From NCBI RefSeq assembly GCF_017810075.1, contig NZ_JADNYK010000002.1:124001-188000 (forward strand): 64,000 bases of DNA. Reading direction: 5' to 3'. This DNA is from Pseudozobellia sp. WGM2 (GTDB lineage Bacteria; Bacteroidota; Bacteroidia; Flavobacteriales; Flavobacteriaceae). The stretch's first letter is position 1; each line of letters opens with the position of its first letter. Positions 17,847 to 25,463 of this stretch are shown here, piece after piece. The notes beneath the pieces are model-generated. The model saw only the letters and a program-made list of their open reading frames with translations, was not told where the DNA came from and did no database searches. A program made the position numbers and the translations under genes.

Positions 17847-18620
17847 TTATTCTTGGAAGACCCCTTCTAAGCTGAAAACGGTTTTACCATTCTGTGAAAT
17901 TGCTTTTTGAGCCTCAAAATTTGGCATCATCATCGAATGTAATTGGTTCAAATTCCATTGATTCGGATTTTTAAACCATTCTGCAATATTCATTGAAATT
18001 GCAATAGTCGAATTTTGTTGAATTTCCACCGGCCCTAAATCAACTTGAAAAAAAGTGTCTTCAAATACTAGCTCTTCGCCAGAGTTATCTACAGCTCTAA
18101 TGGCATGATATTGATAGCCCGTTTCGGTCTGGGTAGAGTCTATGAACTTACCTTCCAATTGCATATAATGATAACCTCCGCCCAACATTTCGGGAACATT
18201 CCATAAGGCGGTGTTCAAGTCAGGATAGATTCCGTTTTGATTATCTTCGTTATCAAAACCAAACGTAAAATATACATTGGTGTAATTACCGACTGGCACG
18301 CTATCTGAAAGTTGATAAGACAATCCCGTTTCATTGGTCAGGTCAACGAGGTTATAGCCTTCTACTGTAAAACTACTACCATCCGAACTTTCGAAAGTAA
18401 CGTCTGAAATAAGGTAGCGAAGTCGCTCAACACTCATTTTTTCTCCATTTAGATTTGCATACCCAACGGTATTAAAATTGGATGTCTGAAACTCTTCTCC
18501 ATCCCAATTATGATTAAACCGTAAACTCACCTGTGCTGCAACTTGACCAGAAACATCGTCATCGGAACAACTCACCCCTAAAGTCGCCAACAGTAAAAGA
18601 AAAGGAAATATGCACTTCAT
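17847..18620 (-). CDS. MbnP-family copper-binding lipoprotein
   Basis: The 257-residue protein has a lipobox (LGVSC, Cys18) and the MbnP-like core VSLRFNHNWDGEEF, MSVERLRYLISDVTF, YFTFGFDNED and GGYHYMQLEGKF (about 148-159), with several His, Met and Trp residues that could serve as copper ligands or as the modified residue. Known MbnP proteins bind copper in the periplasm. The order anchor-B protein, propeller protein, MbnP, peroxidase with gaps of 51, 31 and 13 bases indicates one operon. Confidence 0.82.
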   Translation of the reverse strand: MKCIFPFLLLLATLGVSCSDDDVSGQVAAQVSLRFNHNWDGEEFQTSNFNTVGYANLNGEKMSVERLRYLISDVTFESSDGSSFTVEGYNLVDLTNETGLSYQLSDSVPVGNYTNVYFTFGFDNEDNQNGIYPDLNTALWNVPEMLGGGYHYMQLEGKFIDSTQTETGYQYHAIRAVDNSGEELVFEDTFFQVDLGPVEIQQNSTIAISMNIAEWFKNPNQWNLNQLHSMMMPNFEAQKAISQNGKTVFSLEGVFQE

Positions 18621-18651
18621 GTTAATTTTTATAACAATTGGTATTTAAAAA

Positions 18652-20001
18652 TTATTGTTCAACGGAAATTATCAGAACATCTGTAAAACCTTTGTTCACC
18701 GACACATCAAAGTCCGAACTTGCCGACTCTCCTACTGCAACTATTGTTCCGTTTGCGAGTTCTACAACACCATAACCCACTTCAATTTCAGATCCACCTA
18801 TCGATTGCTCCCACTCTAGAATTCCATCCGCATCAATCTTGATAAGCCAAGCATCGTTCTGGCCTTTATTTTCTATAACATCTATATCACCACTTCTTGA
18901 GCTTCCTACAAGCAAAAAACCCCCATCGCTAATTGCTTCAACTCCCCTACCAGCATCAAAGCTGCTGCCCCCGTAAGCACTCTCCCAAAGAATTTCCCCT
19001 TCAGAATTTATTTTTACCGCCCAAACATCGGCAGCACCATTGTTCGAAGCTATATCGATATCTGTGCTTCTGGTATCGCCAACAATCAAAAAATTACCAT
19101 CAATCGTTGGAACGATGTCATGGGGTTCATCAATTTCGTTACCGCCATAATTTTTTTCCCATAATAACCGCCCGGTATCGGAAATGCGCACTACCCAAAA
19201 ATCATAAGTGCCTTTATTATTACTAATGTCAACATCAAAACTATCGGAAGAACCTGCAATAAGAAATCCGCCCCCGTCAAGCTCGACGACACCATAAGCA
19301 GTATCGGTAAAAGTTCCACCAAAATATTGGCTCCATTGCAAAACACCATCTTCTGACAGTTTAATGGCCCAATAATCGCCTCCAGCATGATTTTTCGCCG
19401 TTACATTACCCTGACCCTCGGATGCAGTAACATCTAAAACTCCCACTAAAAGAAAACCCGAATCGTTGGTCTGAATTAAAGAGATGCCTTCATCTCGCCC
19501 ATTAAACCCGAAAGATTTCTGCCAAACGAGGTTTCCGTTACTATCCGTTTTAGCCAACCAATAATCTTGAGCCCCGGCATTTTCAGTAACATCGCCATCT
19601 TTGCTTTCACTAAAACCCAACAGCGCATAACCTCCATCCGAAGTCTGAATCAAAGCATTGCCCCTATCATTTCCGCTACCACCATAACTTTTCTGCCACT
19701 GTAAGCTACTCGTACTATCGAATTTTAACATCCAAAAATCGAAATCTGTAGTGGTTTTACCCAAAACATCCCCATCATTGCTTTGTGTATACCCTAGTAC
19801 AGCATAACCTCCATCAGAAGTGGCTACAACAGAATTTGCATTATCATTCAAGCTACCTCCGTAAGTTGCCACTTTCACATTAAAATTGATCGGAACGACA
19901 TTATCTGGACTATTATCATTCTCAGAGCAACTAGAAATAATCAAGATACCCAAAACCCAATTGCATATAGCTCTACCATTAAATCGTATACGTTTCTTCA
20001 T
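18652..20001 (-). CDS. Seven-repeat propeller-like lipoprotein
   Basis: From the ATG at 20001 (a start five codons upstream lacks a better signal) the 449-residue protein has a lipoprotein signal (ILIISSCSEN) and then seven copies of a unit of about 56 residues. Each starts with a form of YGGS.D.G, goes through SDGGYALLGFSESKDGD and ends DYWLAKTDSNGNLVWQK. The count and pattern suggest a seven-bladed beta-propeller, comparable to Delta-60-type repeat proteins. No catalytic motif is seen. It is likely a surface or periplasmic partner in the MbnP operon. Seven copies are also visible as diverged DNA repeats. Confidence 0.72.
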   Translation of the reverse strand: MKKRIRFNGRAICNWVLGILIISSCSENDNSPDNVVPINFNVKVATYGGSLNDNANSVVATSDGGYAVLGYTQSNDGDVLGKTTTDFDFWMLKFDSTSSLQWQKSYGGSGNDRGNALIQTSDGGYALLGFSESKDGDVTENAGAQDYWLAKTDSNGNLVWQKSFGFNGRDEGISLIQTNDSGFLLVGVLDVTASEGQGNVTAKNHAGGDYWAIKLSEDGVLQWSQYFGGTFTDTAYGVVELDGGGFLIAGSSDSFDVDISNNKGTYDFWVVRISDTGRLLWEKNYGGNEIDEPHDIVPTIDGNFLIVGDTRSTDIDIASNNGAADVWAVKINSEGEILWESAYGGSSFDAGRGVEAISDGGFLLVGSSRSGDIDVIENKGQNDAWLIKIDADGILEWEQSIGGSEIEVGYGVVELANGTIVAVGESASSDFDVSVNKGFTDVLIISVEQ

Positions 20002-20052
20002 GAATACTTCTGCCAAATATTGGATAGCCTATTCGTGTAAAAGATTAAAAAA

Positions 20053-21318
20053 TCAATTACTTTTTTTAACGATGAAGAGTCCTGAACCAATATCGCTCAA
20101 CACAATATTTCCACTTGAGAAATAAGGGTAATTGCTCCATACCCCATCAAAATTGGTGTTATCAGAACTGGGGTAAGTATCGAAATAGGAAGTCTCAACA
20201 ATAGCCCCACCCTCAATATCGGAAATATCCAAGACCCGTAGACCCGCTGTATAATTCGATAGAAAATATTCATCACCCCTCACATACCCATTATGGTCAA
20301 TTGCAGCAGTAGGGCCAGAATACGATTGATGTAAAACCGGGTTGTCTAAATCCGCAAAATCGAAAAACAAGGTTCTTGAATTGAATCCGAAGTTTTGTTC
20401 ATCCAATTCATCACCTAATATAAAATAGCGCTGGTCTTCTGTAAACCATCCTTGGTGGGTGTACCTAAAATTTGGGTACTCAATCGTACTGATTTCAAAA
20501 GGGTTGTTCTTATCGGTCACATCGGCAATTACCACTTGGTTTTCATTGGCACCAATAAAAATCTCCCGACCGGTATAATCGGTGTCGGGCCCTTTATAAT
20601 TTACGACTTGGGCATCATGGGTGTAACCGTTTTGTGCATAACCACCTACCCCTATTGGGTTTGTAGGATCAGAAATATCGATAAAATGTGCTCCTCCTAA
20701 AAAAGCATCATTGCGAGCTGTACCTACCGGATAGGCAAATCCGCTTTCTTCATTGATCACAATATTGTGTGCATTACCAAAACCGGTATAACGCGCATCG
20801 GCATCAAAGGTCTCCGGCGCATTATCTACATTTCGCAACCGGGTGAGGTCAAAAACCTGCATGCCATGTGAGCTAGCCTCTGCGACTACGAATGCATGAT
20901 TATTATATACTTTTATGTCTCGCCAAGAACTAGGGTCGGTAGCAGTAGGCAATTTACCTAAGTAAACCAGGTTTTCGGTGTCGGTAATGTCAATAAACGC
21001 AGTGCCGTTATCAAGACCTAATATCGCATATTCGCGATCTGTGGTGACATCTGTCCACCCCCAAATATCATTGGTAGAATTTGCATCAAAGTCAGAAAGG
21101 GGCATAATTGCCATAAGGTCATAGCCAGCGCAGGGGTAGTTACCGGCCATTCCGTTTTCGCAAGGCATAAAACCAACCGCTTCCTCATCGGTGTCCATCT
21201 CTTCCTCCATATCAACGTCATCGATAACAACATCATCGACCGATTCATCTGATGAGCAAGATGATAGTGCGACTAAAAAACTAATGCCGATAGCATATAG
21301 CAAGGTACTGTTTTTCAT
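20053..21318 (-). CDS. Choice-of-anchor B family lipoprotein
   Basis: The 421-residue protein has a lipoprotein signal (LVALSSCSSDES), an acidic linker, then repeats of the form ALLGLDNGTAFIDITDTENLVYLGKL and EIFIGANENQVVIADVTDKNNPF, which match LVIVP-type/choice-of-anchor B proteins. These form a propeller exposed on the cell surface or in the periplasm. It is the first gene of the four-gene operon with MbnP and the dihaem peroxidase, a combination seen in other Bacteroidota. Function unknown. Confidence 0.78.
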   Translation of the reverse strand: MKNSTLLYAIGISFLVALSSCSSDESVDDVVIDDVDMEEEMDTDEEAVGFMPCENGMAGNYPCAGYDLMAIMPLSDFDANSTNDIWGWTDVTTDREYAILGLDNGTAFIDITDTENLVYLGKLPTATDPSSWRDIKVYNNHAFVVAEASSHGMQVFDLTRLRNVDNAPETFDADARYTGFGNAHNIVINEESGFAYPVGTARNDAFLGGAHFIDISDPTNPIGVGGYAQNGYTHDAQVVNYKGPDTDYTGREIFIGANENQVVIADVTDKNNPFEISTIEYPNFRYTHQGWFTEDQRYFILGDELDEQNFGFNSRTLFFDFADLDNPVLHQSYSGPTAAIDHNGYVRGDEYFLSNYTAGLRVLDISDIEGGAIVETSYFDTYPSSDNTNFDGVWSNYPYFSSGNIVLSDIGSGLFIVKKSN

Positions 21319-21462
21319 AACTATAAGTTTTTATGTAAATATATCACTTAGTTACTTGAGAATGAACAAATGACCCGTGGACCTGTAAGAAAACACATCA
21401 AAAATTATACCGATTATTATTTTCAATTTAAATATCGATTCTTCGACCCAGTTAATGAGAGC

Positions 21463-21495
21463 TTGTGCCTATCACAGAAAATACCCGTATTTTTG
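21463..21495 (+). promoter_or_regulatory. Promoter of thiL (leaderless transcript predicted)
   Basis: TTG (21463-21465), 22 bases, TATTTTTG (21488-21495): both elements of the Bacteroidota promoter are present at an allowed spacing. The G of the -7 box is only four bases before the thiL ATG at 21500, so the transcript should start at or within a base or two of the start codon. Confidence 0.6.
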
Positions 21496-21499
21496 CGGA

Positions 21500-22549
21500 A
21501 TGCTAGAAGACAAGAACCAAGAGAAAACCGCTTTGGAAAAATTGGGAGAGTTCGGACTTATTGAACATTTGACCCAAAACTTTTCCCTCAATCATAAATC
21601 ATCGGTAAAGGGCATAGGCGATGATGCCGCCGTATTAGATTACTCCTCTAATAAGATCGTTCTTACCACGGATCTATTGATAGAAGGTGTACATTTTGAC
21701 CTCAGCTATATGCCCTTAAAACACTTGGGCTACAAGTCGGTGATGGTCAATCTTTCCGATGTGTACGCAATGAATGCGAAGGCTACACAAATTACTGTAT
21801 CGCTAGCCGTATCTAACCGATTTCCGTTGGAGGCCTTGGAAGAGCTTTATGATGGAATCGCACTGGCCTGTAAAATGTTCAATGTCGATCTGGTAGGTGG
21901 CGATACGACCTCATCTACTAAAGGTATGCTCATTAGCATTACCGCTCTAGGGGAAGCTACCGATGAAAAACTCACCTATCGTAGTGGTGCAAAACCTAAC
22001 GACCTTTTAGTCGTTAGCGGTGATTTGGGCGCCGCATATATGGGCCTTCAGGTTTTAGAGCGTGAAAAAGAAGTTTTCAAGGTGAACCCCAACAATCAAC
22101 CTGATCTTTCACCCTACTCTTATATTGTCGAACGTCAACTTAAACCAGAGGCACGAAAAGATATCGTTGAACTCTTGGAGAAACTTGAGGTGAAACCCAC
22201 TTCAATGATCGATATTAGTGACGGACTATCATCTGAAATTTTGCATCTAACCAAACAAAGTAATGTGGGCTGCAATCTTTTTGAGGAAAAGATACCTTTA
22301 GATCCCACAGTTATCTCTAGTTGTGAAGAGTTCAAGATGGATGGTACGATGGTAGCCCTCAGTGGTGGTGAAGATTATGAACTTCTATTTACCATTGATC
22401 AAAAAGATTTTGACAACATAAAGGGAAACCCCAATCTTACGGTAATCGGCCACATGACAGAAGTGAGCGAAGGTGCCAATTTGGTTACACGGGCGAATAC
22501 TAAAATACCTTTGACCGCACAGGGTTGGAATTCTTTTTCTGACGATTAG
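21500..22549 (+). CDS. thiL: Thiamine-monophosphate kinase
   Basis: ThiL phosphorylates thiamine monophosphate to the active diphosphate. The 349-residue protein shows VKGIGDDAAVLDY (ATP/metal site), TTDLLIEGVHFDLSYMPLKHLGYKSVMVNLSDVYAMNA, VDLVGGDTTSS, MIDISDGLSSEI and ALSGGEDYELLFTI, all in the order of the AIRS/PurM-like ThiL family. The ATG at 21500 is favoured because in-frame starts upstream add a sequence unlike the family and lie inside the promoter. No TPP riboswitch is visible upstream. Confidence 0.95.
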   Translation: MLEDKNQEKTALEKLGEFGLIEHLTQNFSLNHKSSVKGIGDDAAVLDYSSNKIVLTTDLLIEGVHFDLSYMPLKHLGYKSVMVNLSDVYAMNAKATQITVSLAVSNRFPLEALEELYDGIALACKMFNVDLVGGDTTSSTKGMLISITALGEATDEKLTYRSGAKPNDLLVVSGDLGAAYMGLQVLEREKEVFKVNPNNQPDLSPYSYIVERQLKPEARKDIVELLEKLEVKPTSMIDISDGLSSEILHLTKQSNVGCNLFEEKIPLDPTVISSCEEFKMDGTMVALSGGEDYELLFTIDQKDFDNIKGNPNLTVIGHMTEVSEGANLVTRANTKIPLTAQGWNSFSDD

Positions 22550-22594
22550 GTTCTAAACCATCGCCTCGAGCATCGTTCGGTTTCGAACAAAAAA

Positions 22595-22677
22595 ATTCCC
22601 GAAAAAGGCAAACCTAACTTTACTGTTGTGGGGCGAACGACAGTGGAGAACGAGGTTGCAACTTAATTTTCGGGAAT
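22595..22677 (+). ncRNA. Structured RNA candidate downstream of thiL
   Basis: Three nested stems can be drawn. The outer stem is ATTCCCGAAAA (22595-22605) with TTTTCGGGAAT (22667-22677), 11 perfect pairs. The middle stem is GCAAACCT (22608-22615) with AGGTTGC (22653-22659), with one bulged A. The apical stem is ACTGTTG (22622-22628) with CGACAGT (22638-22644), closing a nine-base loop. The apical stem has a U-G pair only if the RNA is made from the plus strand, which favours that strand. No match to a family I know. Confidence 0.5.
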
Positions 22678-22684
22678 ATAATTT

Positions 22685-22714
22685 AAATCCTGATGCCCCT
22701 AGGGCTCAGGATTT
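22685..22714. terminator. Strong hairpin between thiL and the zinc-ribbon gene
   Basis: AAATCCTGA (22685-22693) pairs with TCAGGATTT (22706-22714), then GCCC with GGGC after one bulged T, closing a three-base loop. It lies between convergent genes and probably ends thiL or the structured RNA. T runs are short on both sides. Confidence 0.6.
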
Positions 22715-22753
22715 GGTTGCCAAAGCATAGTTAACGCTGAATCAAGTTCAGGG

Positions 22754-22972
22754 TTAGGCAGCATGTTGTGCCGCTCTATGTCTTTTCTGAAATATATTTT
22801 CTAGAGTTTTATTTATGTCCTGTAGCTCTGGTGTAAGCGTAGACAGGTTACCGCTAACATCTGTAGTTACTTCTTTGCTACAATGAATGCATTTATATTC
22901 TTTGATATGATGGGTCACTTTTTTTGAAACTGAGTAGTGGTGGCCAAAAAGGCTGCAAAAGAATCTTTTCAT
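22754..22972 (-). CDS. Small zinc-ribbon-like protein (DUF1660-like)
   Basis: The 72-residue protein opens MKRFFCSLFGHHYSVSKK and has a second Cys pair in YKCIHCSKEV, so it carries the Cys-His pattern of a small zinc-binding ribbon similar to DUF1660 proteins, first named from prophages but common as chromosomal singletons. The tail (residues 45-72) is helical and basic. There is no phage gene nearby. Function unknown. Confidence 0.6.
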   Translation of the reverse strand: MKRFFCSLFGHHYSVSKKVTHHIKEYKCIHCSKEVTTDVSGNLSTLTPELQDINKTLENIFQKRHRAAQHAA

Positions 22973-23329
22973 GGTTGTAGGTTTTTAACGCATCATTGGT
23001 CATTTGGGAAACCGCAAATTGCTAGATGATAAATTGGGTGAAAAACTCAAGTGATTTAAACCACTTTCCATATCTGAACGCACACACCTCTTTGTTTATT
23101 GGGTGTGCTTTATCAATAGGGGTCTTTTTTCGACGAAATACACTTTTTTCGATGAAAGACCACTTTTTCGACCCTCATCTCTTCATTTGTTATCAGGTGA
23201 ATTTGCGGTATCTTTCCGTTATTTTAAAAAAAGAACTGCCCATATTCCATTCTTGAGGCAGTTCATCGAATTCGATGAATAACAACCCTTTTAATGGTAA
23301 TTTGTTGAATTGCTATTTTTCTTTTAAGT
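22973..23329. other. 357-base intergenic region upstream of brnQ with TTCGAYGAA motifs
   Basis: No gene is supported here; a 76-codon frame at 23026 has no family signs. The region holds two and a half tandem copies of a 19-20-base unit CTTTTTTCGAYGAAAnAC at 23124-23175, a hairpin GAACTGCC/GGCAGTTC at 23233-23264 and an 18-base perfect palindrome at 23262-23279. The units and the palindrome share TTCGATGAA, which suggests binding sites for one regulator acting on brnQ. Confidence 0.5.
23262..23279. promoter_or_regulatory. Perfect 18-base palindrome 50 bases before brnQ
   Basis: TTCATCGAA followed by TTCGATGAA is fully self-complementary. The half-site recurs in the tandem repeats 110-140 bases upstream. 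It overlaps the right arm of the GAACTGCC/GGCAGTTC hairpin, which on the minus strand would be followed by seven T. Confidence 0.45.
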
Positions 23330-24637
23330 ATGGATGATGCCCAAACTAGACCTTACAAATTGAAAGCAAAAGAGACCCTTGTCACAACCTTTGCCCTTTT
23401 TTCTTTATTTTTCGGAGCCGGAAATTTGATTCTCCCCCCATTGTTAGGTTTTCAATCGGGAAACCTTTGGTGGTTGGTCGCATTAGGCTTTTGTGTTTCT
23501 GCGGTCTTGATTCCTATATTAGGTATACTGGCCCATGCCAAATTACAGGGCACTATTTTCGACTTTGGCAAGAAAGTCTCCCCTACCTTTAGCTTGGTCT
23601 ACTCATCGCTGATTTATATTATCTCAGTTAGCCTTCCCTCACCACGTACGGCATCGGTCACCCATGAAATGGCCATTGCTCCCATTTTTGATTCGCCGTC
23701 GTGGTTAACGAGTGTAATCTATTTTACGCTGGTTTTTGTTTTCGTCATCAATCGATCAAAACTATTGAACATTCTAGGTAAGGCACTCACCCCTGCAATC
23801 ATTCTCATTCTGCTAGGCATCATAATAATAGCCGCTTTTTCTTTTGAGTTCGATTATGGTAACGTGACTATGGCTAGTCCGTTTTCAAAAGGTATACTTG
23901 AGGGGTACCAAACTTTTGATGCCATAGGTGCCGTGGTGGTAGGCGGGGTTATTATTATTTCCATCAACTTGAAAAAGAAAAATGCGACTTATGCAGAAAA
24001 AAAGCTACTGATTAGACGAGCCGGATTCTTAGCCGGTTCTGGCCTCTTCTTACTCTATGCCGGACTCATTTTTACCGGTGCGATTACTCATAGTATGTTC
24101 GAGGCCGATAGTACTCGTACGGCTTTATTGAATGGAATTAGTATAGAAACTTTGGGCAATGCAGGGCAGCTATTTTTAAGTGTATTGGTAAGCCTGGCCT
24201 GTTTCACTACTGCCGTAGGCATTGTTACCGGCACATCGGACTTTTTACAATCGCGGTTTGAAAATTCAAAAAACGTATTTATAATTACCGCATTAATAGG
24301 ATGTGTGCTTGGGGTTCTAATGGGGCAATTTGATGTTGCCTACATCATTGCTGTGGCGCTACCCGCGTTAATGTTCATTTACCCAATTACCATTATCTTG
24401 ATTCTTTTAAATGTAGTACCTGAAAAATATGCTTCTTCGAAAGTATTTAAAGCCGTGGTCTTGACCACCATTATTTTTAGCATTCCTGACTTTTTGGGCA
24501 GTTTAGGGCTCCAAGAATCTTTAATTAGCCTTCAAGGCTATATTCCTCTAAGCAAGTTCAGCTTAGGATGGGTTTTACCGGCAGGGGTAGTTTTTGTTAT
24601 TTCTAATTTCTTTATAAAATACAGTTCTAAAAACTAA
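23330..24637 (+). CDS. brnQ: Branched-chain amino acid:cation symporter BrnQ
   Basis: The 435-residue protein has about twelve membrane spans and the LIVCS-family blocks TFALFSLFFGAGNLILPP, SGNLWWLVALGFCVSAV, SLPSPRTASVTHEMA and GVVTGTSDFL-like segment VGIVTGTSDFL. Members import leucine, isoleucine and valine with sodium or protons across the inner membrane. The gene stands alone, with possible operator motifs upstream. Confidence 0.92.
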   Translation: MDDAQTRPYKLKAKETLVTTFALFSLFFGAGNLILPPLLGFQSGNLWWLVALGFCVSAVLIPILGILAHAKLQGTIFDFGKKVSPTFSLVYSSLIYIISVSLPSPRTASVTHEMAIAPIFDSPSWLTSVIYFTLVFVFVINRSKLLNILGKALTPAIILILLGIIIIAAFSFEFDYGNVTMASPFSKGILEGYQTFDAIGAVVVGGVIIISINLKKKNATYAEKKLLIRRAGFLAGSGLFLLYAGLIFTGAITHSMFEADSTRTALLNGISIETLGNAGQLFLSVLVSLACFTTAVGIVTGTSDFLQSRFENSKNVFIITALIGCVLGVLMGQFDVAYIIAVALPALMFIYPITIILILLNVVPEKYASSKVFKAVVLTTIIFSIPDFLGSLGLQESLISLQGYIPLSKFSLGWVLPAGVVFVISNFFIKYSSKN

Positions 24638-24660
24638 TCCCTGTCGGAATAATTCATCAT

Positions 24661-25431
24661 CTAAATATCAATTTCCATACTAATAGGGCAATGGTCACTA
24701 CCCATAACCTGGTCATGAATTTCTGCCGACTTTACTTTAGGCCAAAGCGATTCACTCACCAAAAAATAATCGATACGCCAACCCACATTTCGGGATCTCG
24801 CACCCCCACGCATACTCCAAAAAGTGTATTTGTCAAATTCATCGGGGTGCAAGGTTCTAAAACTATCTACCAAGTTCAAAGTATGAAGCATATGATCTAG
24901 ACCATCGATTTCCACCTGGGTAAAACCAGATGTTTTATTGTAATTCGATTTCGGGTTCGCCAAATCGTTCGCCGTATGCGCCACATTAAAATCACCCGTA
25001 ACTATAAGCGGTTTCTTTTTTTGCAGGTTCAACAAATAATTGGTAAAGTCTTTGTCCCACACCGAACGGTAATCCAACCTTTTGAGTCCGTTACCACTGT
25101 TGGGCACATATACGTTCACCAAATAAAAAGCATCATACTCTGCACAAGTAACCCTGCCTTCGACATCATGGTCTTCAACGCCAATATTGGCAAAGAATGA
25201 AAGTGGTTTTTTCTTTGATAGAATTCCCGTACCGGAATACCCCTTTCTTTCGGCACTGTTACTAAAAACTTCGTAGCCAGTGATTTCCTTTAACGCTTCC
25301 GAAACTTGGTCGTCTTGAGCTTTGGTCTCTTGAACACAAAAGACATCCGCATCAAAGTTGGAAACCACTTCCCCAAAACCTTTCTTTATGGAAGCACGAA
25401 TTCCGTTCACATTCCAAGAAACTATTTTCAT
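24661..25431 (-). CDS. xth: Exodeoxyribonuclease III
   Basis: An AP endonuclease and 3'-repair nuclease of base-excision repair. The 256 residues show KIVSWNVNGIRA, DVFCVQETKAQ (catalytic Glu), GYSGTGILSKK, YVPNSGNGLKRLDYR (Tyr), VTGDFNVAHTANDLANPKSN (Asp, Asn) and GSDHCPISMEI (Asp-His). Length and motif order are those of ExoIII/ExoA. It lies 32 bases after pepP on the same strand and may be cotranscribed. Confidence 0.95.
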   Translation of the reverse strand: MKIVSWNVNGIRASIKKGFGEVVSNFDADVFCVQETKAQDDQVSEALKEITGYEVFSNSAERKGYSGTGILSKKKPLSFFANIGVEDHDVEGRVTCAEYDAFYLVNVYVPNSGNGLKRLDYRSVWDKDFTNYLLNLQKKKPLIVTGDFNVAHTANDLANPKSNYNKTSGFTQVEIDGLDHMLHTLNLVDSFRTLHPDEFDKYTFWSMRGGARSRNVGWRIDYFLVSESLWPKVKSAEIHDQVMGSDHCPISMEIDI

Positions 25432-25463
25432 GATAGTAATTTTAAAATTTATTGCAATGATGG

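Noticed and set aside
22560-22590. Short GTTCG/CGAAC hairpin as thiL terminator
   Set aside because: The stem is only five pairs and is followed by A and not T on the plus strand.
22595-22677. Integron attC site or tRNA
   Set aside because: No integrase gene, no attC-type core sites and no tRNA T-loop signature (GGTTCGAATCC) were found.
23124-23175. CRISPR-like short tandem repeats
   Set aside because: Only two and a half units of 19-20 bases with no spacers, and no cas genes are near.
23026-23256. Possible 76-codon gene upstream of brnQ
   Set aside because: It covers the tandem repeat region, has no recognised domain and no -7 box.
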